Shown here: positions 17,033 through 26,094 of the stretch, in pieces | How positions within the stretch are numbered: position 1 is the stretch's first letter | Layout: each line of letters opens with the position of its first letter | The notes under the pieces: model-generated | What the model was told of the DNA's origin: nothing | The model's database searches: none | The model's input: only the letters and a program-made list of their open reading frames with translations | Program-made: the position numbers and the translations under genes | Source: Fischerella sp. CENA71 | GTDB taxonomy: Bacteria > Cyanobacteriota > Cyanobacteriia > Cyanobacteriales > Nostocaceae | Length of the DNA stretch: 64,000 nucleotides | Assembly (NCBI GenBank): GCA_024239075.1 | Contig: JANBVI010000032.1 | Location: 1-64,000, forward strand | Direction: 5' to 3'

Positions 17033-18181
17033 TTATTTACTTCTAAATAATGATTCCAGCGAAGTAATTTGCTCCGGAGCATAACGAAAAGCGCGAAACA
17101 CAGAATTTTGTTCTCCACGTGCTACAAATGCAGACTCACCAGGAGCATTTTGGTTGCCAAAATAGGGATTTACAAATTCCCAAACAATTTCTCCATCTGC
17201 TGTGACTTCAAATATCCGTCCATAAGCACCCTCTGTAATCAAAGTATTGCCATTGGGTAGACGTTGCGCTCCAGATATATAGGCACTAAAAAAATTATGG
17301 GGTGGATTATCGACATATTCCCAAACAATTTCTTTGCTTTGACGGCTAACTTCAATCACACGAGAAAAATTCAAAGCTGTGTTATGACGGTGAGCGCCGT
17401 TATCAAATATTAGTAAATTCCCATTTGGTAATTCGTTAGGAAAATGTTGCTGTGCCAACACATCATGTCCTAATTTCCAAATAATTTCTCCAGTGTTTCT
17501 ATCTACAATCACAACTGTAGATATATTGCGAAAACTCAGCACAATATTGCCATCAGCTAACTCTCCAACTGTATTACCATGTGACCATTCATGGCGTTCA
17601 TCATGAGCAGTGATAATATCTGTTTCTAGGTCAAGATGTTCGTAAGCGTGCCAAGTCCAGACAATCTCACCTTGTGGTGTAACTTCATAAATAACATCTG
17701 CATAAATATCCTTACCATCAACCTCTGTGTTTGGGACTCCACCTTTGATTTGAGGTACTAAAGATTGAGGAACTTTTTCAATCGCAAGTATAATGGTGTT
17801 GCCATTACGCAGACGACGAGCATCATGATGATGGTCTGGATGTTTGTATTCCCAAAGAACATTTCCTTGAGGATCTACTTCTAAAACAACTCCACCTTTA
17901 AATAAAGACCACTTAGGAAAACGAGGCGGATTTTCTGGTGTTTTACCATTATAAAGTAGATTGCCATTAGGTAATAAATAACCATATAAACCAGGTGGAT
18001 AGGGTAGTTTCCATTTATGTACTATCTCCCCTTCTAGGTTAATTAAATATACTTCTCCCTGACCTGTTAATGGAGTAAAAAGTGTATATCCATGAAAGGT
18101 CTTTTCAGGATTATAAGCTCTTAAACCAGTACCGCGACGGCGAATTGTATTTTGGTCAACAATTGTTTTTGCTAAAGTCAT
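17033..18181 (-). CDS. arylsulfotransferase (ASST)-like beta-propeller protein
   Basis: This 382-residue protein is of the arylsulfotransferase family (ASST/PQQ-like propeller). Repeated blades show the pattern GEIV-x-W or GNVLWEY followed by ARRLRNGNTI, ELADGNIVLS, ELPNGNLLIFD and RLPNGNTLITEG. Conserved His residues in HPDHHHDARRL and THDERHEWSHGN match the family's catalytic region. The start at 18181 gives MTLAKTIVDQ; an upstream Met at 18229 adds an unlikely 16-residue extension. No signal peptide is clear. The family transfers sulfuryl groups between phenols through a His intermediate. It precedes the CX4R protein and closes the sulfur island. Activity cannot be confirmed from sequence. 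Confidence 0.78.
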   Translation of the reverse strand: MTLAKTIVDQNTIRRRGTGLRAYNPEKTFHGYTLFTPLTGQGEVYLINLEGEIVHKWKLPYPPGLYGYLLPNGNLLYNGKTPENPPRFPKWSLFKGGVVLEVDPQGNVLWEYKHPDHHHDARRLRNGNTIILAIEKVPQSLVPQIKGGVPNTEVDGKDIYADVIYEVTPQGEIVWTWHAYEHLDLETDIITAHDERHEWSHGNTVGELADGNIVLSFRNISTVVIVDRNTGEIIWKLGHDVLAQQHFPNELPNGNLLIFDNGAHRHNTALNFSRVIEVSRQSKEIVWEYVDNPPHNFFSAYISGAQRLPNGNTLITEGAYGRIFEVTADGEIVWEFVNPYFGNQNAPGESAFVARGEQNSVFRAFRYAPEQITSLESLFRSK

Positions 18182-18728
18182 AGTTAATTTTGCTTCGTAA
18201 ATAGAGTGTAGGAGATAGATATCAAACAAGCTTGTACAACTATGCCTGATAATTAAAGTTTCAGGCTAATAGCAAAATTTATGTCATTACTACTGAATAG
18301 TAGAGTTAAGCTAAAAGACTTGGAAATTATTGACTTGTGGTTATAAAAATAAGTACAAGCATAATTCAAAAGATTCAGCTTCAACATGATTATTTATTAA
18401 CTTAAATAGCTTAAGTTTTCTCTTACAAGCGTCAATAATCTAGCAATGAAGTATTCCATAAAATTTAGAATTACTTAGATTTTTATTTTGTCATTAGCTA
18501 TGAAATAGCAGTTATTTTTCCTCAAAATTAGCTAATTTCAAGCACAAACATATATCAGTAAGCCAAAATTATATTTTTGCTTTTGGCTTCTTGATATAGT
18601 TAATTACTCTAAGTCGATAGATAAAGTGTATTTAGATTTTGATTATTGCATATCTAGATATAGATAGCAAGCTTTTGCTTCAAGCCTAAATACTTTTGCT
18701 ATCTACAAGTCACAATAACAATAAGAAA
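18182..18728. other. AT-rich intergenic region, no gene seen
   Basis: These 547 bp lie between the arylsulfotransferase start and the terminator of the DUF1003 gene. Several stretches repeat A/T-rich words, but no conserved frame, tRNA or repeat family was recognised. It probably contains the promoter of the arylsulfotransferase unit. Confidence 0.4.
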
Positions 18729-18757
18729 GCTCCAGCGGGTGCAACGGCGGCTGGAGC
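18729..18757 (-). terminator. putative terminator of the DUF1003 gene
   Basis: GCTCCAGC (18729-18736) pairs with GCTGGAGC (18750-18757). On the minus strand it is followed by TTTCTTATT, a weak T-tract, 57 bp beyond the DUF1003 stop codon. Confidence 0.6.
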
Positions 18758-18813
18758 GAAAAATTGAAGGTCTACAGTCCTAAATTTTGTGGTGATGATA
18801 AATTTATTGTTAA

Positions 18814-19503
18814 TTAACCTTGCTGTTTATTTATTACTTGAGTTTTATTTATTGTTTGTTGGTCAAGTTGAAAAGGTAAGTAAACTGAATATTGCTTACC
18901 ATTAGCATCAGTAACTTGGAAGGAATTTAAAGATGATTGTTGTTCCATAGTAGGTAATACACCTACTTTCATTGGATGTGAATTCACTTGTGACTGTTGA
19001 ATTAATGGTATGACACTGTTTTTCATCTCGTTGATAGATTTTTGCTGCTCAAAGATGATTTTTGTTAATTGTTGAATGTGCTGTGATTGTAGTTGATCAA
19101 TTTTTTCGTGAAGCAATTCGATATCTTGCCCAGCCTTGCGGTTCACCATGTGATCATATTCGTTCTTTTTACGATCTACATCAGACTGGCGATTCTGACT
19201 CATTAAAACGATCGGTGCAGTGTAAGCAGAAGCAAAAGAAAAGACCAAATTTAGCAAAATGAATGGTTGTTCGTCCCAGTGTGGTACTCCTGGGGCCATA
19301 TTCAAACCAACCCAAGCTGTTAAGATACCAGTCTGACTGATTAAAAATGCCCAAGAACCGACTTTAGCAGCTAGCTTATCAGCAAGACGCTGCCCCAAAG
19401 TAATTTTTTCTTCTAACTCTATTTTTGCTGATTCTGCTTGCTGATTTTCTAAAGAAATTACAGGTTTTTGTTGATGATTTACTAATTTTTTTTCTGATTT
19501 CAT
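18814..19503 (-). CDS. DUF1003 family membrane protein
   Basis: This 229-residue inner-membrane protein is of the DUF1003 family. After a polar N-terminus comes the conserved block ITLGQRLADKLAAKVGSWAFLI, the first membrane helix, then NMAPGVPHWDEQPFILLNLVFSFASAYTAPIVLMSQNRQS with the second helix. A predicted coiled coil (DIELLHEKIDQLQSQHIQQL) and a poorly conserved tail of about 80 residues follow. The function of the family is unknown. It appears monocistronic, with its own terminator at 18729. Confidence 0.82.
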   Translation of the reverse strand: MKSEKKLVNHQQKPVISLENQQAESAKIELEEKITLGQRLADKLAAKVGSWAFLISQTGILTAWVGLNMAPGVPHWDEQPFILLNLVFSFASAYTAPIVLMSQNRQSDVDRKKNEYDHMVNRKAGQDIELLHEKIDQLQSQHIQQLTKIIFEQQKSINEMKNSVIPLIQQSQVNSHPMKVGVLPTMEQQSSLNSFQVTDANGKQYSVYLPFQLDQQTINKTQVINKQQG

Positions 19504-19736
19504 GTTGCACCTCTTAGCAAAAATAAAGCTTAGTTATCTGGAATGCTTGCGTTCAATTCATCCTTGATTACCAAGATAAAACCAGGCAATTCACAAAAGC
19601 AAATATTCTTTTTTCTCAAAATGATAGATAAAAATGATAAATAGCTTTAACGTCCATATATTAAGGCTTTTGGGAATTACTGTTGCTGAGTTTTGCAGAT
19701 TTATATCAGGATTGACCGTATCTTCTAACAAAAAAA

Positions 19737-19756
19737 TAGCCCCAAAAAAGGGGCTA
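19737..19756 (-). terminator. terminator of the DUF2808 gene
   Basis: TAGCCCC and GGGGCTA pair around an A6 loop. On the minus strand a run of seven T follows directly (19736-19730). It lies 35 bp beyond the stop of the gene at 19791. Confidence 0.85.
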
Positions 19757-19790
19757 ATCAAATATACTTCGTGGTTTAAAGTCTTCTCAG

Positions 19791-20327
19791 TCATTCATTA
19801 CCAGCAACGCCGTAGAATTGTAGGCGAGCAGTTCCGATGATTTGATTGTTGGTTTGTTTAGTTGTGGGTAGGGTCTGGACTTGGAATTGATATACACCAT
19901 CGTAAGCCGGATTGCGTAAGGGTTTCAAACCGATGGTGATGGTTTTACCAGGTGCTAATGGTTGATCGAAACTGACTATGACAGTTCGTTCTTGACGATC
20001 GCTTTTCGTCAATGTAATCCCCAGTTTTTCCCCTTTGCGATCGCGTGTTCCTGCAAAAGCGGAACTCTTTTGGCTATCAAACCGAATCGCTTCTAAACCT
20101 TGTATTTGAGTGAAAGCAAGCTGTTGTACTGGCGTAGAAGCTGATTCAGGTGCTGTTAGCGTGAAATAATAGGTCGCTTCCCTAGCACTGGTTTGATCAT
20201 AGGTTGTTGTCGCAGACAGCAAACGCGGTGGTTGTGCTGAACTTAACGTATAGGTAACAGGAACAGAAAATAAACACAGTCCCGTGCTAACCAATAGGGT
20301 TTTACACAGAGTTGCAATGCTTTTCAT
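19791..20327 (-). CDS. DUF2808 domain-containing exported protein
   Basis: This 178-residue protein has an N-terminal signal peptide (MKSIATLCKTLLVSTGLCLF to about SSAQ) followed by a DUF2808 domain, a family found almost only in cyanobacteria. Recognisable blocks are ATYYFTLTAPESASTPVQQLAFTQ, FAGTRDRKGEKLGIT and VSFDQPLAPGKTITIGLKP near the C-terminus. The start at 20327 puts the signal peptide first; the open frame begins 18 codons earlier. It is predicted to be periplasmic or cell-wall associated, of unknown function. A good terminator follows at 19737. Confidence 0.83.
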   Translation of the reverse strand: MKSIATLCKTLLVSTGLCLFSVPVTYTLSSAQPPRLLSATTTYDQTSAREATYYFTLTAPESASTPVQQLAFTQIQGLEAIRFDSQKSSAFAGTRDRKGEKLGITLTKSDRQERTVIVSFDQPLAPGKTITIGLKPLRNPAYDGVYQFQVQTLPTTKQTNNQIIGTARLQFYGVAGNE

Positions 20328-20906
20328 GTTAGTTAGAGATGGATATTGACATGACAACTTCTGTTGACTGTTGGCAATCAATCAACAGAAAATTTTGATT
20401 TGGCAGCTCATCAATGCCTAAAGATTGATTTTGTTCATAGTCACCAAGATATAGATGATTCATATTTCAAATGAGCTATCACTTGAATCTAATCATCTAC
20501 ATCTAAGAGGTTGATTACTTTTAGCTTGAAGGGTAATTATGGCAAGATAATGTCATAACTTAAGTAGTAAAACTTAAAAATTCAAGCTAGTAACTCAGAT
20601 TTTAATCCTGTATAGGCAGGTTTTACTTGTATAGCAGGGAGACTGATACTTACATCAATCTAAACAAGGCATCTACTGTTTTAATACAGTTCTCTAATTT
20701 TAGCAAATTCATATTATAAAAACTCTAAAAAATCATTAGTTTAAATGCTACTAATCCGATGTGATTAGAGGTAATTTGTTTTGTTTTTTAGTCTTTAATT
20801 TAAATAATACCTTCTAATTTAGAGTTTATAATTATCTATAAAATCGAGAAAATTATGAAAATTAATTGATGTCTCTTAAAAAGAGGCATAATCCACAAAT
20901 CTCCTG
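20328..20906. other. AT-rich intergenic region, no gene seen
   Basis: These 579 bp lie upstream of the DUF2808 gene. No conserved frame, RNA or repeat family was recognised. It should contain the DUF2808 promoter and the 3' end of the chemotaxis-like unit, but no clear terminator is visible. Confidence 0.4.
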
Positions 20907-22184
20907 TTACGCAACAATTACTTTGAGTGCTGCTAAAAATTCTTGCTCAATGTAGGGTTTTGTAAAGTAATTAGTTGCTCCTAATTGCATTGCTAACTGG
21001 CGATGTTTATTACTACTGCAAGTACTCAATATAACTACTGGTATTTTTGCTAACAAAGGATTTTGTAGTCGATGACTGAGAAACTCAAAGCCATTCATAT
21101 TAGGCATTTCAATATCACAGATCACTAATTGAATGCTGGGATTTTGCTGCAATTTTGCGATCGCCTCTTTTCCATCTTGTGCTTGTAAAACTTCGTAACC
21201 TGCTTTTTGCAGAGTCAGGGATATGAGAAGTCGCACACTTTTGGCATCATCTACGACTAGAATAGTGGCCTTTTTGGCCTTTGTCATTACTGATGTTATT
21301 CTATTGTCAACTACTGCTTTGCTAAATATTGCTTTGCCTGGTAAACTAGACGCTTTAGCAGTGTGACAAATCATCTGGCTCAACAGAATATTAATATCAA
21401 TGACTTGAAACAGACGCTCTTTCCAAATGGTACAGCCACAGATGTAACTAGGAAGCTCGATGTCCACTCCCAAAGGTTTAACAACTAACTCTGGTTCTGT
21501 GATCAGGTATTCCATCTGTGGTTGTAAAGCCAGAATTTGTTGGCCTTTGCTGATTACTAACGTTGGTTCTGGCTGATTTTTAGACTCGCAAATCACTGCC
21601 GAATCTTGTCTAGAAGTTGTTTCTAGTACTGGGTTGGTGTCGCTTAGTAGTTCTGAGAGTTGATAAGTTGGAATCATTTGTTCCCGCCAGTGCAAAAATC
21701 GCTTTTGTCTGGAGTCGATCATCTGATCAGGTTCCGGAATTAACATTTCTTCAATGCTGTCAGAGTTCAGCATAAAGACATGACAACCATTAGCCCAGAC
21801 AAGTAGCTTAGAAGTTGCAAGTTTGAGGGGATATGTAGAGTTATGGATGTGATCGCTTTTCAAAATTTCCTCATAAGCTGCACGTAAACCTGTTAAGGCA
21901 AGCTTACCAAGGGTTTGAGCTACTTGGGGGCTTGCTTGGAGGCTAGCTAGAGTCGTTTGAGCGATCGCGATCAACTCTGAGAATTGGAAGAATTCGCCCA
22001 ATTCCAAAAACCCTTCTATTTCTCTTGTGAGTTGCTCAACCAATTCATCACCTTGAGAGTGAGCCAGAAGCATTTCTAGGTGTTCTAACGCCTCAGCCAT
22101 CTCTGTGGTGAACCTCATCTTCGAGACGGCTGTTTGAACAAAGTGGGGAAAAACGTTTTCTTTTATACCAAATTTCAGAACCAT
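20907..22184 (-). CDS. CheV-like protein: helical N-terminus, CheW-like domain, receiver domain
   Basis: This is a 425-residue signalling protein in three parts. Residues 25-110 are helical and Leu-rich (EMAEALEHLEMLLAHSQGDE). Residues 130-290 resemble a CheW scaffold, with MIPTYQLSELLSDTNPVLE and the EYLITEPELVVKPL and CGCTIWKERLFQVIDINILL segments. Residues 305-425 form a receiver with ILVVDDAKSVRL, the phospho-acceptor Asp in VICDIEMPNMNG and Lys in YFTKPY. CheW plus receiver is the layout of CheV. It lies 66 bp downstream of the chemoreceptor at 22251 on the same strand, so it probably couples that receptor to a CheA encoded elsewhere. A Met at residue 23 is an alternative start. Confidence 0.78.
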   Translation of the reverse strand: MVLKFGIKENVFPHFVQTAVSKMRFTTEMAEALEHLEMLLAHSQGDELVEQLTREIEGFLELGEFFQFSELIAIAQTTLASLQASPQVAQTLGKLALTGLRAAYEEILKSDHIHNSTYPLKLATSKLLVWANGCHVFMLNSDSIEEMLIPEPDQMIDSRQKRFLHWREQMIPTYQLSELLSDTNPVLETTSRQDSAVICESKNQPEPTLVISKGQQILALQPQMEYLITEPELVVKPLGVDIELPSYICGCTIWKERLFQVIDINILLSQMICHTAKASSLPGKAIFSKAVVDNRITSVMTKAKKATILVVDDAKSVRLLISLTLQKAGYEVLQAQDGKEAIAKLQQNPSIQLVICDIEMPNMNGFEFLSHRLQNPLLAKIPVVILSTCSSNKHRQLAMQLGATNYFTKPYIEQEFLAALKVIVA

Positions 22185-22250
22185 CGCTGTGTTCCTATGT
22201 TTAAGTTAAGACGGCACAAATGTTGAAATTACTAGCAGGAAATTGTTGAG

Positions 22251-25200
22251 CTAATTCACAGCCTGCGATGAGTCTTGAACAAATGTCGCTAACTTGCCTA
22301 AGGACTCGGACACTGCTAGAGCTTGCTTTGAAGTTTGGTTAGCAATACCAGCAACTTCCAAAATAGATTGGTTTGCGGAGGTAAAATTCTGTGCTTGAAT
22401 AGTAGCAGTTTGAGCAATCTCCATTACCAGTGCTTGTATTTGGTCATTGGCAGTAATAATTTGTTCAAATTGTTGTTGAGTTTTTTCTACCAATTCCATC
22501 CTACTGATTGTTTGTTCTGCTCCAGACTTCATCACAGCAACAACTTCATCGGTTTCTGTCTGAATTTCTACAATGAGTGGTTTGATTTTTGCCATATCCG
22601 AGTCTAGCTGCTGCACTAAGGAAAGTACTTTCTCCGCAATCACAGCAAATTTTTGACCTGATTCTCCAGTGCGAGATGCTTCCAATGCTGTATGCATCGC
22701 TTGGAGCTTGATTTGAGAAACAACGTTACTAATAAGACTTACTATCTCAGAAAGCTGTTGAGCAGGTTGATCAAGACACTGGGTTTTTTTGGTAGCTTTC
22801 ACAAGTATTTCTTGCGTCGTAAAGATGCTATCTAAAATTTGGTTAATAGATTCATATTCATCCTTGACAATCTGAGTAAGTTGCTGTTCTTGAAATTCTA
22901 CTTGTTGAGCAGAAGCAACCATTTTCTCAGCTGAATCGGTCAACATTTGAATTTGATTGTAGGTAGATGTAATAGACTCAACTTGGTTGATAGCAACCTC
23001 TGTTGAAAACGCTTGGACAACTGTTTCACTACTTTTGAGCAATTCTGAAATTTGATTTTGGAGATTTTCTTGTTGTTGACGTTGCTGAAGAAAAATGTCT
23101 TCCGCAGCTTGGTATGCTTGATCTACTTGGTTAAGAACCCTCGCATGATCAAGAGCAAATCCAACTTGCATCGCAATCTGAGCAAATAAATCAATTTCAA
23201 ATTGCTGCCAATTACGGGGACTAGAACACTGATGGGCAATTAATAAGCCAAATAGCTTGTCATCTTTAAGAATCGGTGCAACTAAATTGGCTTTGACAGC
23301 AAAGGGTTTGAGTTGGCTAATATGACAATCGGTTAAACCAGCTTCGTAAATATTGCTAATAGCTTGAACTCTACCAGCTTGATATTTTTCGACATAGCCT
23401 TGTGCAAAGCAGGGATCTTTAATTTTAGCTCGCAAGGTTTTTGGCAAACCTGGAAGCACTGATTCTGCAATTACTGTTCCATACCAATCGGTGTCAAAAC
23501 CATAAACCATGACTCGATCAGCGCTTATTGCTTTGCGAACTTCTTCTACCGTAGCTTTGAGAACATCCTCTTCATTGAGTGATTCCCGAATCTGGCGTAT
23601 CAAGTCTGCAAGTAGCTGAGTGTGCATCCCTTCAGCATCGATTCGTTGCAAGACTCTAGCATGATCAAGAGCAAATCCAACTTGCATCGCAATCTGAGCA
23701 AATAAATCAATTTCAAATTGCTGCCAATTACGGGGACTGGAACACTGATGGGCAATTAACAAGCCAAATAGCTTGTCATCTTTAAGAATCGGTGCAACTA
23801 AATTGGCTTTGACAGCAAAGGGTTTGAGTTGGCTAACATGACAATCGGTTAAACCAGCTTCGTAAATATTGCTAATAGCTTGAACTCTACCAGCTTGATA
23901 TTTTTCGACATAGCCTTGTGCAAAGCAGGGATCTTTAATTCTAGCTCGCAACGCTTTTGGCAAACCTGGAAGCACTGATTCTGCAATTACTGTTCCATAC
24001 CAATCGGTGTCAAAACCATAAACCATGACTCGATCAGCGCTTATTGCTTTGCGGACTTCTTCTACCGTAGCTTTGAGGACATCCTCTTCATTGAGTGATT
24101 CCCGAATCCGCCGGGTAATATCTATAAATATATGAGCTTGATCGACTTTCGTATCTACCTGTGCTAACAACTGAGTGTAATTGAGGGCAAATCCCACTTG
24201 TGTCGCAATCTGAGCGAATAAATCAATTTCATATTGCTGCCAATTGCGAGGTTTAGAACATTGATGTGCAATTAATAAGCCAAATAGCTGGTTTTTCTTG
24301 AGAATGGGTGCAACTAAATTGGCTTTGACAGCAAATCGTTCTAGCAATCCAATATGACAATCAGCCAGATTCGCTTGATAAATATCATCGATCGCACGGA
24401 CACGACCATTTTGATATTGTTCTACATACTTTCCTTGAAAGCAAGGATCTGAAATTGTTGCTTGCAAAGCATTTGGCAAACCAAATGCTACTGATTCTGC
24501 GACAAAAGTTCCATCTCCATTGGAATTGAAGCGAAAGATGGCGACGCGATCAGTTTGTAAGGCGGCGCGGACTTCTTCAACGGTAGTTTTGAGAACATCT
24601 TCTTCCTTGAGCGATTCCTGAATGCGACGAGTTATATTCATCAATACCTGGGCGCGCTCTGTTTCGAGTTCTTGTTTCCATAGCAATTCCGGAAGTTGTT
24701 CTTTGAGAAAATTGATGTTTGTCTCTAAAACAACTAGTTCATTGTTGCTGGCGATCGCAGTGGGAAGATTCTCATCTTTTCGACGTAGTCTATTCACCAT
24801 TGTGGTGGAGATTGCAGCAGCATTTAGGATGGGACGAATGGCACGATTAGTTAAAATTACAGCGATCGCAGCTGCCAACACTGTCGCTGTCCCTGTTCCG
24901 ATTAACAGAAGTGAAAGTTGTTTGTGTAGTGCTGCGGTTTCTGCTATATCTGTAGCGTCTACTTGTTTAGTTTGAGCAATTTGCTTATTAATTAACTTAT
25001 TGCCAAAGTGATAAGTTGTTGCAGTCCCAAAGGCCAGTACTGGAAGCATACTAACAGCGACAGCCCAAACAGTTGCTTTTGCTTTCAAACTCCAATCCTT
25101 TCGTCCCAATTGTTCTTGACGAAGAGACTGTTGAAGCCTTGCTGGCTGTTTTGAATGGTCTATGATGAGCGAGTTCCCTGTATCTTGTTGACTACTCTGC

Positions 25201-25253
25201 AATTGATTAACCTTGTTTTTGCCAACTTGTTTTTGAGGAGAAGGCTGAGTCAT
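22251..25253 (-). CDS. methyl-accepting chemotaxis protein with three GAF domains
   Basis: This is a 1000-residue membrane chemoreceptor. The start at 25253 gives MTQPSPQKQVGKN; an upstream Met adds 18 residues. Two membrane helices lie near residues 60-85 and 115-145, a HAMP-like segment follows, then three GAF domains, and the C-terminal signalling domain carries the diverged hairpin IKLQAMHTALEASRTGESGQKFAVIAEKVLSL. The GAF blocks contain EEDVLKATVEEVRKAISADRVMVYGFD and LFGLLIAHQCSSPRNWQQFEIDLFAQIA, with a Cys-His pair (LTDCHVSQL) like the bilin-binding type, so light or bilin sensing is possible. GAF2 and GAF3 are almost identical. It forms a unit with the CheV-like gene. It resembles phototaxis receptors such as PixJ/HmpD. 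Confidence 0.85.
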   Translation of the reverse strand: MTQPSPQKQVGKNKVNQLQSSQQDTGNSLIIDHSKQPARLQQSLRQEQLGRKDWSLKAKATVWAVAVSMLPVLAFGTATTYHFGNKLINKQIAQTKQVDATDIAETAALHKQLSLLLIGTGTATVLAAAIAVILTNRAIRPILNAAAISTTMVNRLRRKDENLPTAIASNNELVVLETNINFLKEQLPELLWKQELETERAQVLMNITRRIQESLKEEDVLKTTVEEVRAALQTDRVAIFRFNSNGDGTFVAESVAFGLPNALQATISDPCFQGKYVEQYQNGRVRAIDDIYQANLADCHIGLLERFAVKANLVAPILKKNQLFGLLIAHQCSKPRNWQQYEIDLFAQIATQVGFALNYTQLLAQVDTKVDQAHIFIDITRRIRESLNEEDVLKATVEEVRKAISADRVMVYGFDTDWYGTVIAESVLPGLPKALRARIKDPCFAQGYVEKYQAGRVQAISNIYEAGLTDCHVSQLKPFAVKANLVAPILKDDKLFGLLIAHQCSSPRNWQQFEIDLFAQIAMQVGFALDHARVLQRIDAEGMHTQLLADLIRQIRESLNEEDVLKATVEEVRKAISADRVMVYGFDTDWYGTVIAESVLPGLPKTLRAKIKDPCFAQGYVEKYQAGRVQAISNIYEAGLTDCHISQLKPFAVKANLVAPILKDDKLFGLLIAHQCSSPRNWQQFEIDLFAQIAMQVGFALDHARVLNQVDQAYQAAEDIFLQQRQQQENLQNQISELLKSSETVVQAFSTEVAINQVESITSTYNQIQMLTDSAEKMVASAQQVEFQEQQLTQIVKDEYESINQILDSIFTTQEILVKATKKTQCLDQPAQQLSEIVSLISNVVSQIKLQAMHTALEASRTGESGQKFAVIAEKVLSLVQQLDSDMAKIKPLIVEIQTETDEVVAVMKSGAEQTISRMELVEKTQQQFEQIITANDQIQALVMEIAQTATIQAQNFTSANQSILEVAGIANQTSKQALAVSESLGKLATFVQDSSQAVN
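23145..23593 (-). repeat. tandem GAF-encoding repeat, unit 1
   Basis: This segment is about 98% identical to 23661-24109 (roughly nine differences in 449 bases, most of them synonymous), with a 516-bp period. It encodes GAF3 of the chemoreceptor. Confidence 0.9.
23661..24109 (-). repeat. tandem GAF-encoding repeat, unit 2
   Basis: This is the partner of 23145-23593 and encodes GAF2. The first GAF domain (about 24180-24640) is clearly older and diverged, so the near identity reflects recent duplication or gene conversion. Confidence 0.9.
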
Positions 25254-26094
25254 AAATAAAATCTTAATTACGTTGTAAAAATTGATTAAAAAAAGATAAA
25301 CTACCACATTCAGTTAATCAACTGACGAAGTAGGGTAATGCACTTATTAAAATTCCTGCCGAGTCAAAGATAGAGTCAAAAAATAACTATTTTTACTGGG
25401 TTTTATGTAAGGCTTTTATATAGGTTTGTACTTACCACAAATAAAGTAATTTTTTGCAATAAGACCCGATACATCCTCTAAAACCTCTCATTTGTTTGTG
25501 TTCACTGTCTAGCCTTGATGTCTCTATATAGAGGGTTTGATGCCCCAAATAGATAAATTAGTGTATTTAATATATTAGTATTTAATTTAACAAAATTATA
25601 TTCTATAAGTTTTTTAATTGTATAAAGTACAGTTACTAACTGTATACTTAAAGCCAGAAAGGACCTAGTAACTATCAATCAGTGTTTGATCAGAACTTCT
25701 GAAATCTAGAGTTTTTATTTATAATAATTGATACCAGTAAATTCCCAAATTTCTCTATTTTCCGAATAAAATAAATAAGCACTTGTATAAATTAGGACAT
25801 TTTTGTTAGTAAGAGAAACTAGCTACGATATCAAGATTCTTGCATTTTTTTAAGGGCGATCGCACTATCCCTGTGATCGTTTTATGCTTGGTTGACATAA
25901 AGTTTCTGGGGGTATACGTTGGGCGTCAATCTCAGTGCATCATTTATTCGCCACAACGCGCAACCCATCCACTATAATCGTGAGTGCGGGGTTAGCACCG
26001 GAATTTAAACAAAAGAAACTACTAACTACCATTACAAAATTAATTATAGATTCTTCAAGCTGTTAAAATTTCCCTTCCCGTCAAATTTTTAGAT
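25254..26094. other. long AT-rich divergent intergenic region
   Basis: These 841 bp separate the chemoreceptor and nifV-like gene starts. One HIP1-like GCGATCGC near 25857 is the only landmark. From 25915 to 25995 the sequence is noticeably more GC-rich, which could be an untranslated leader or a remnant. No conserved frame or RNA was recognised. Confidence 0.4.
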
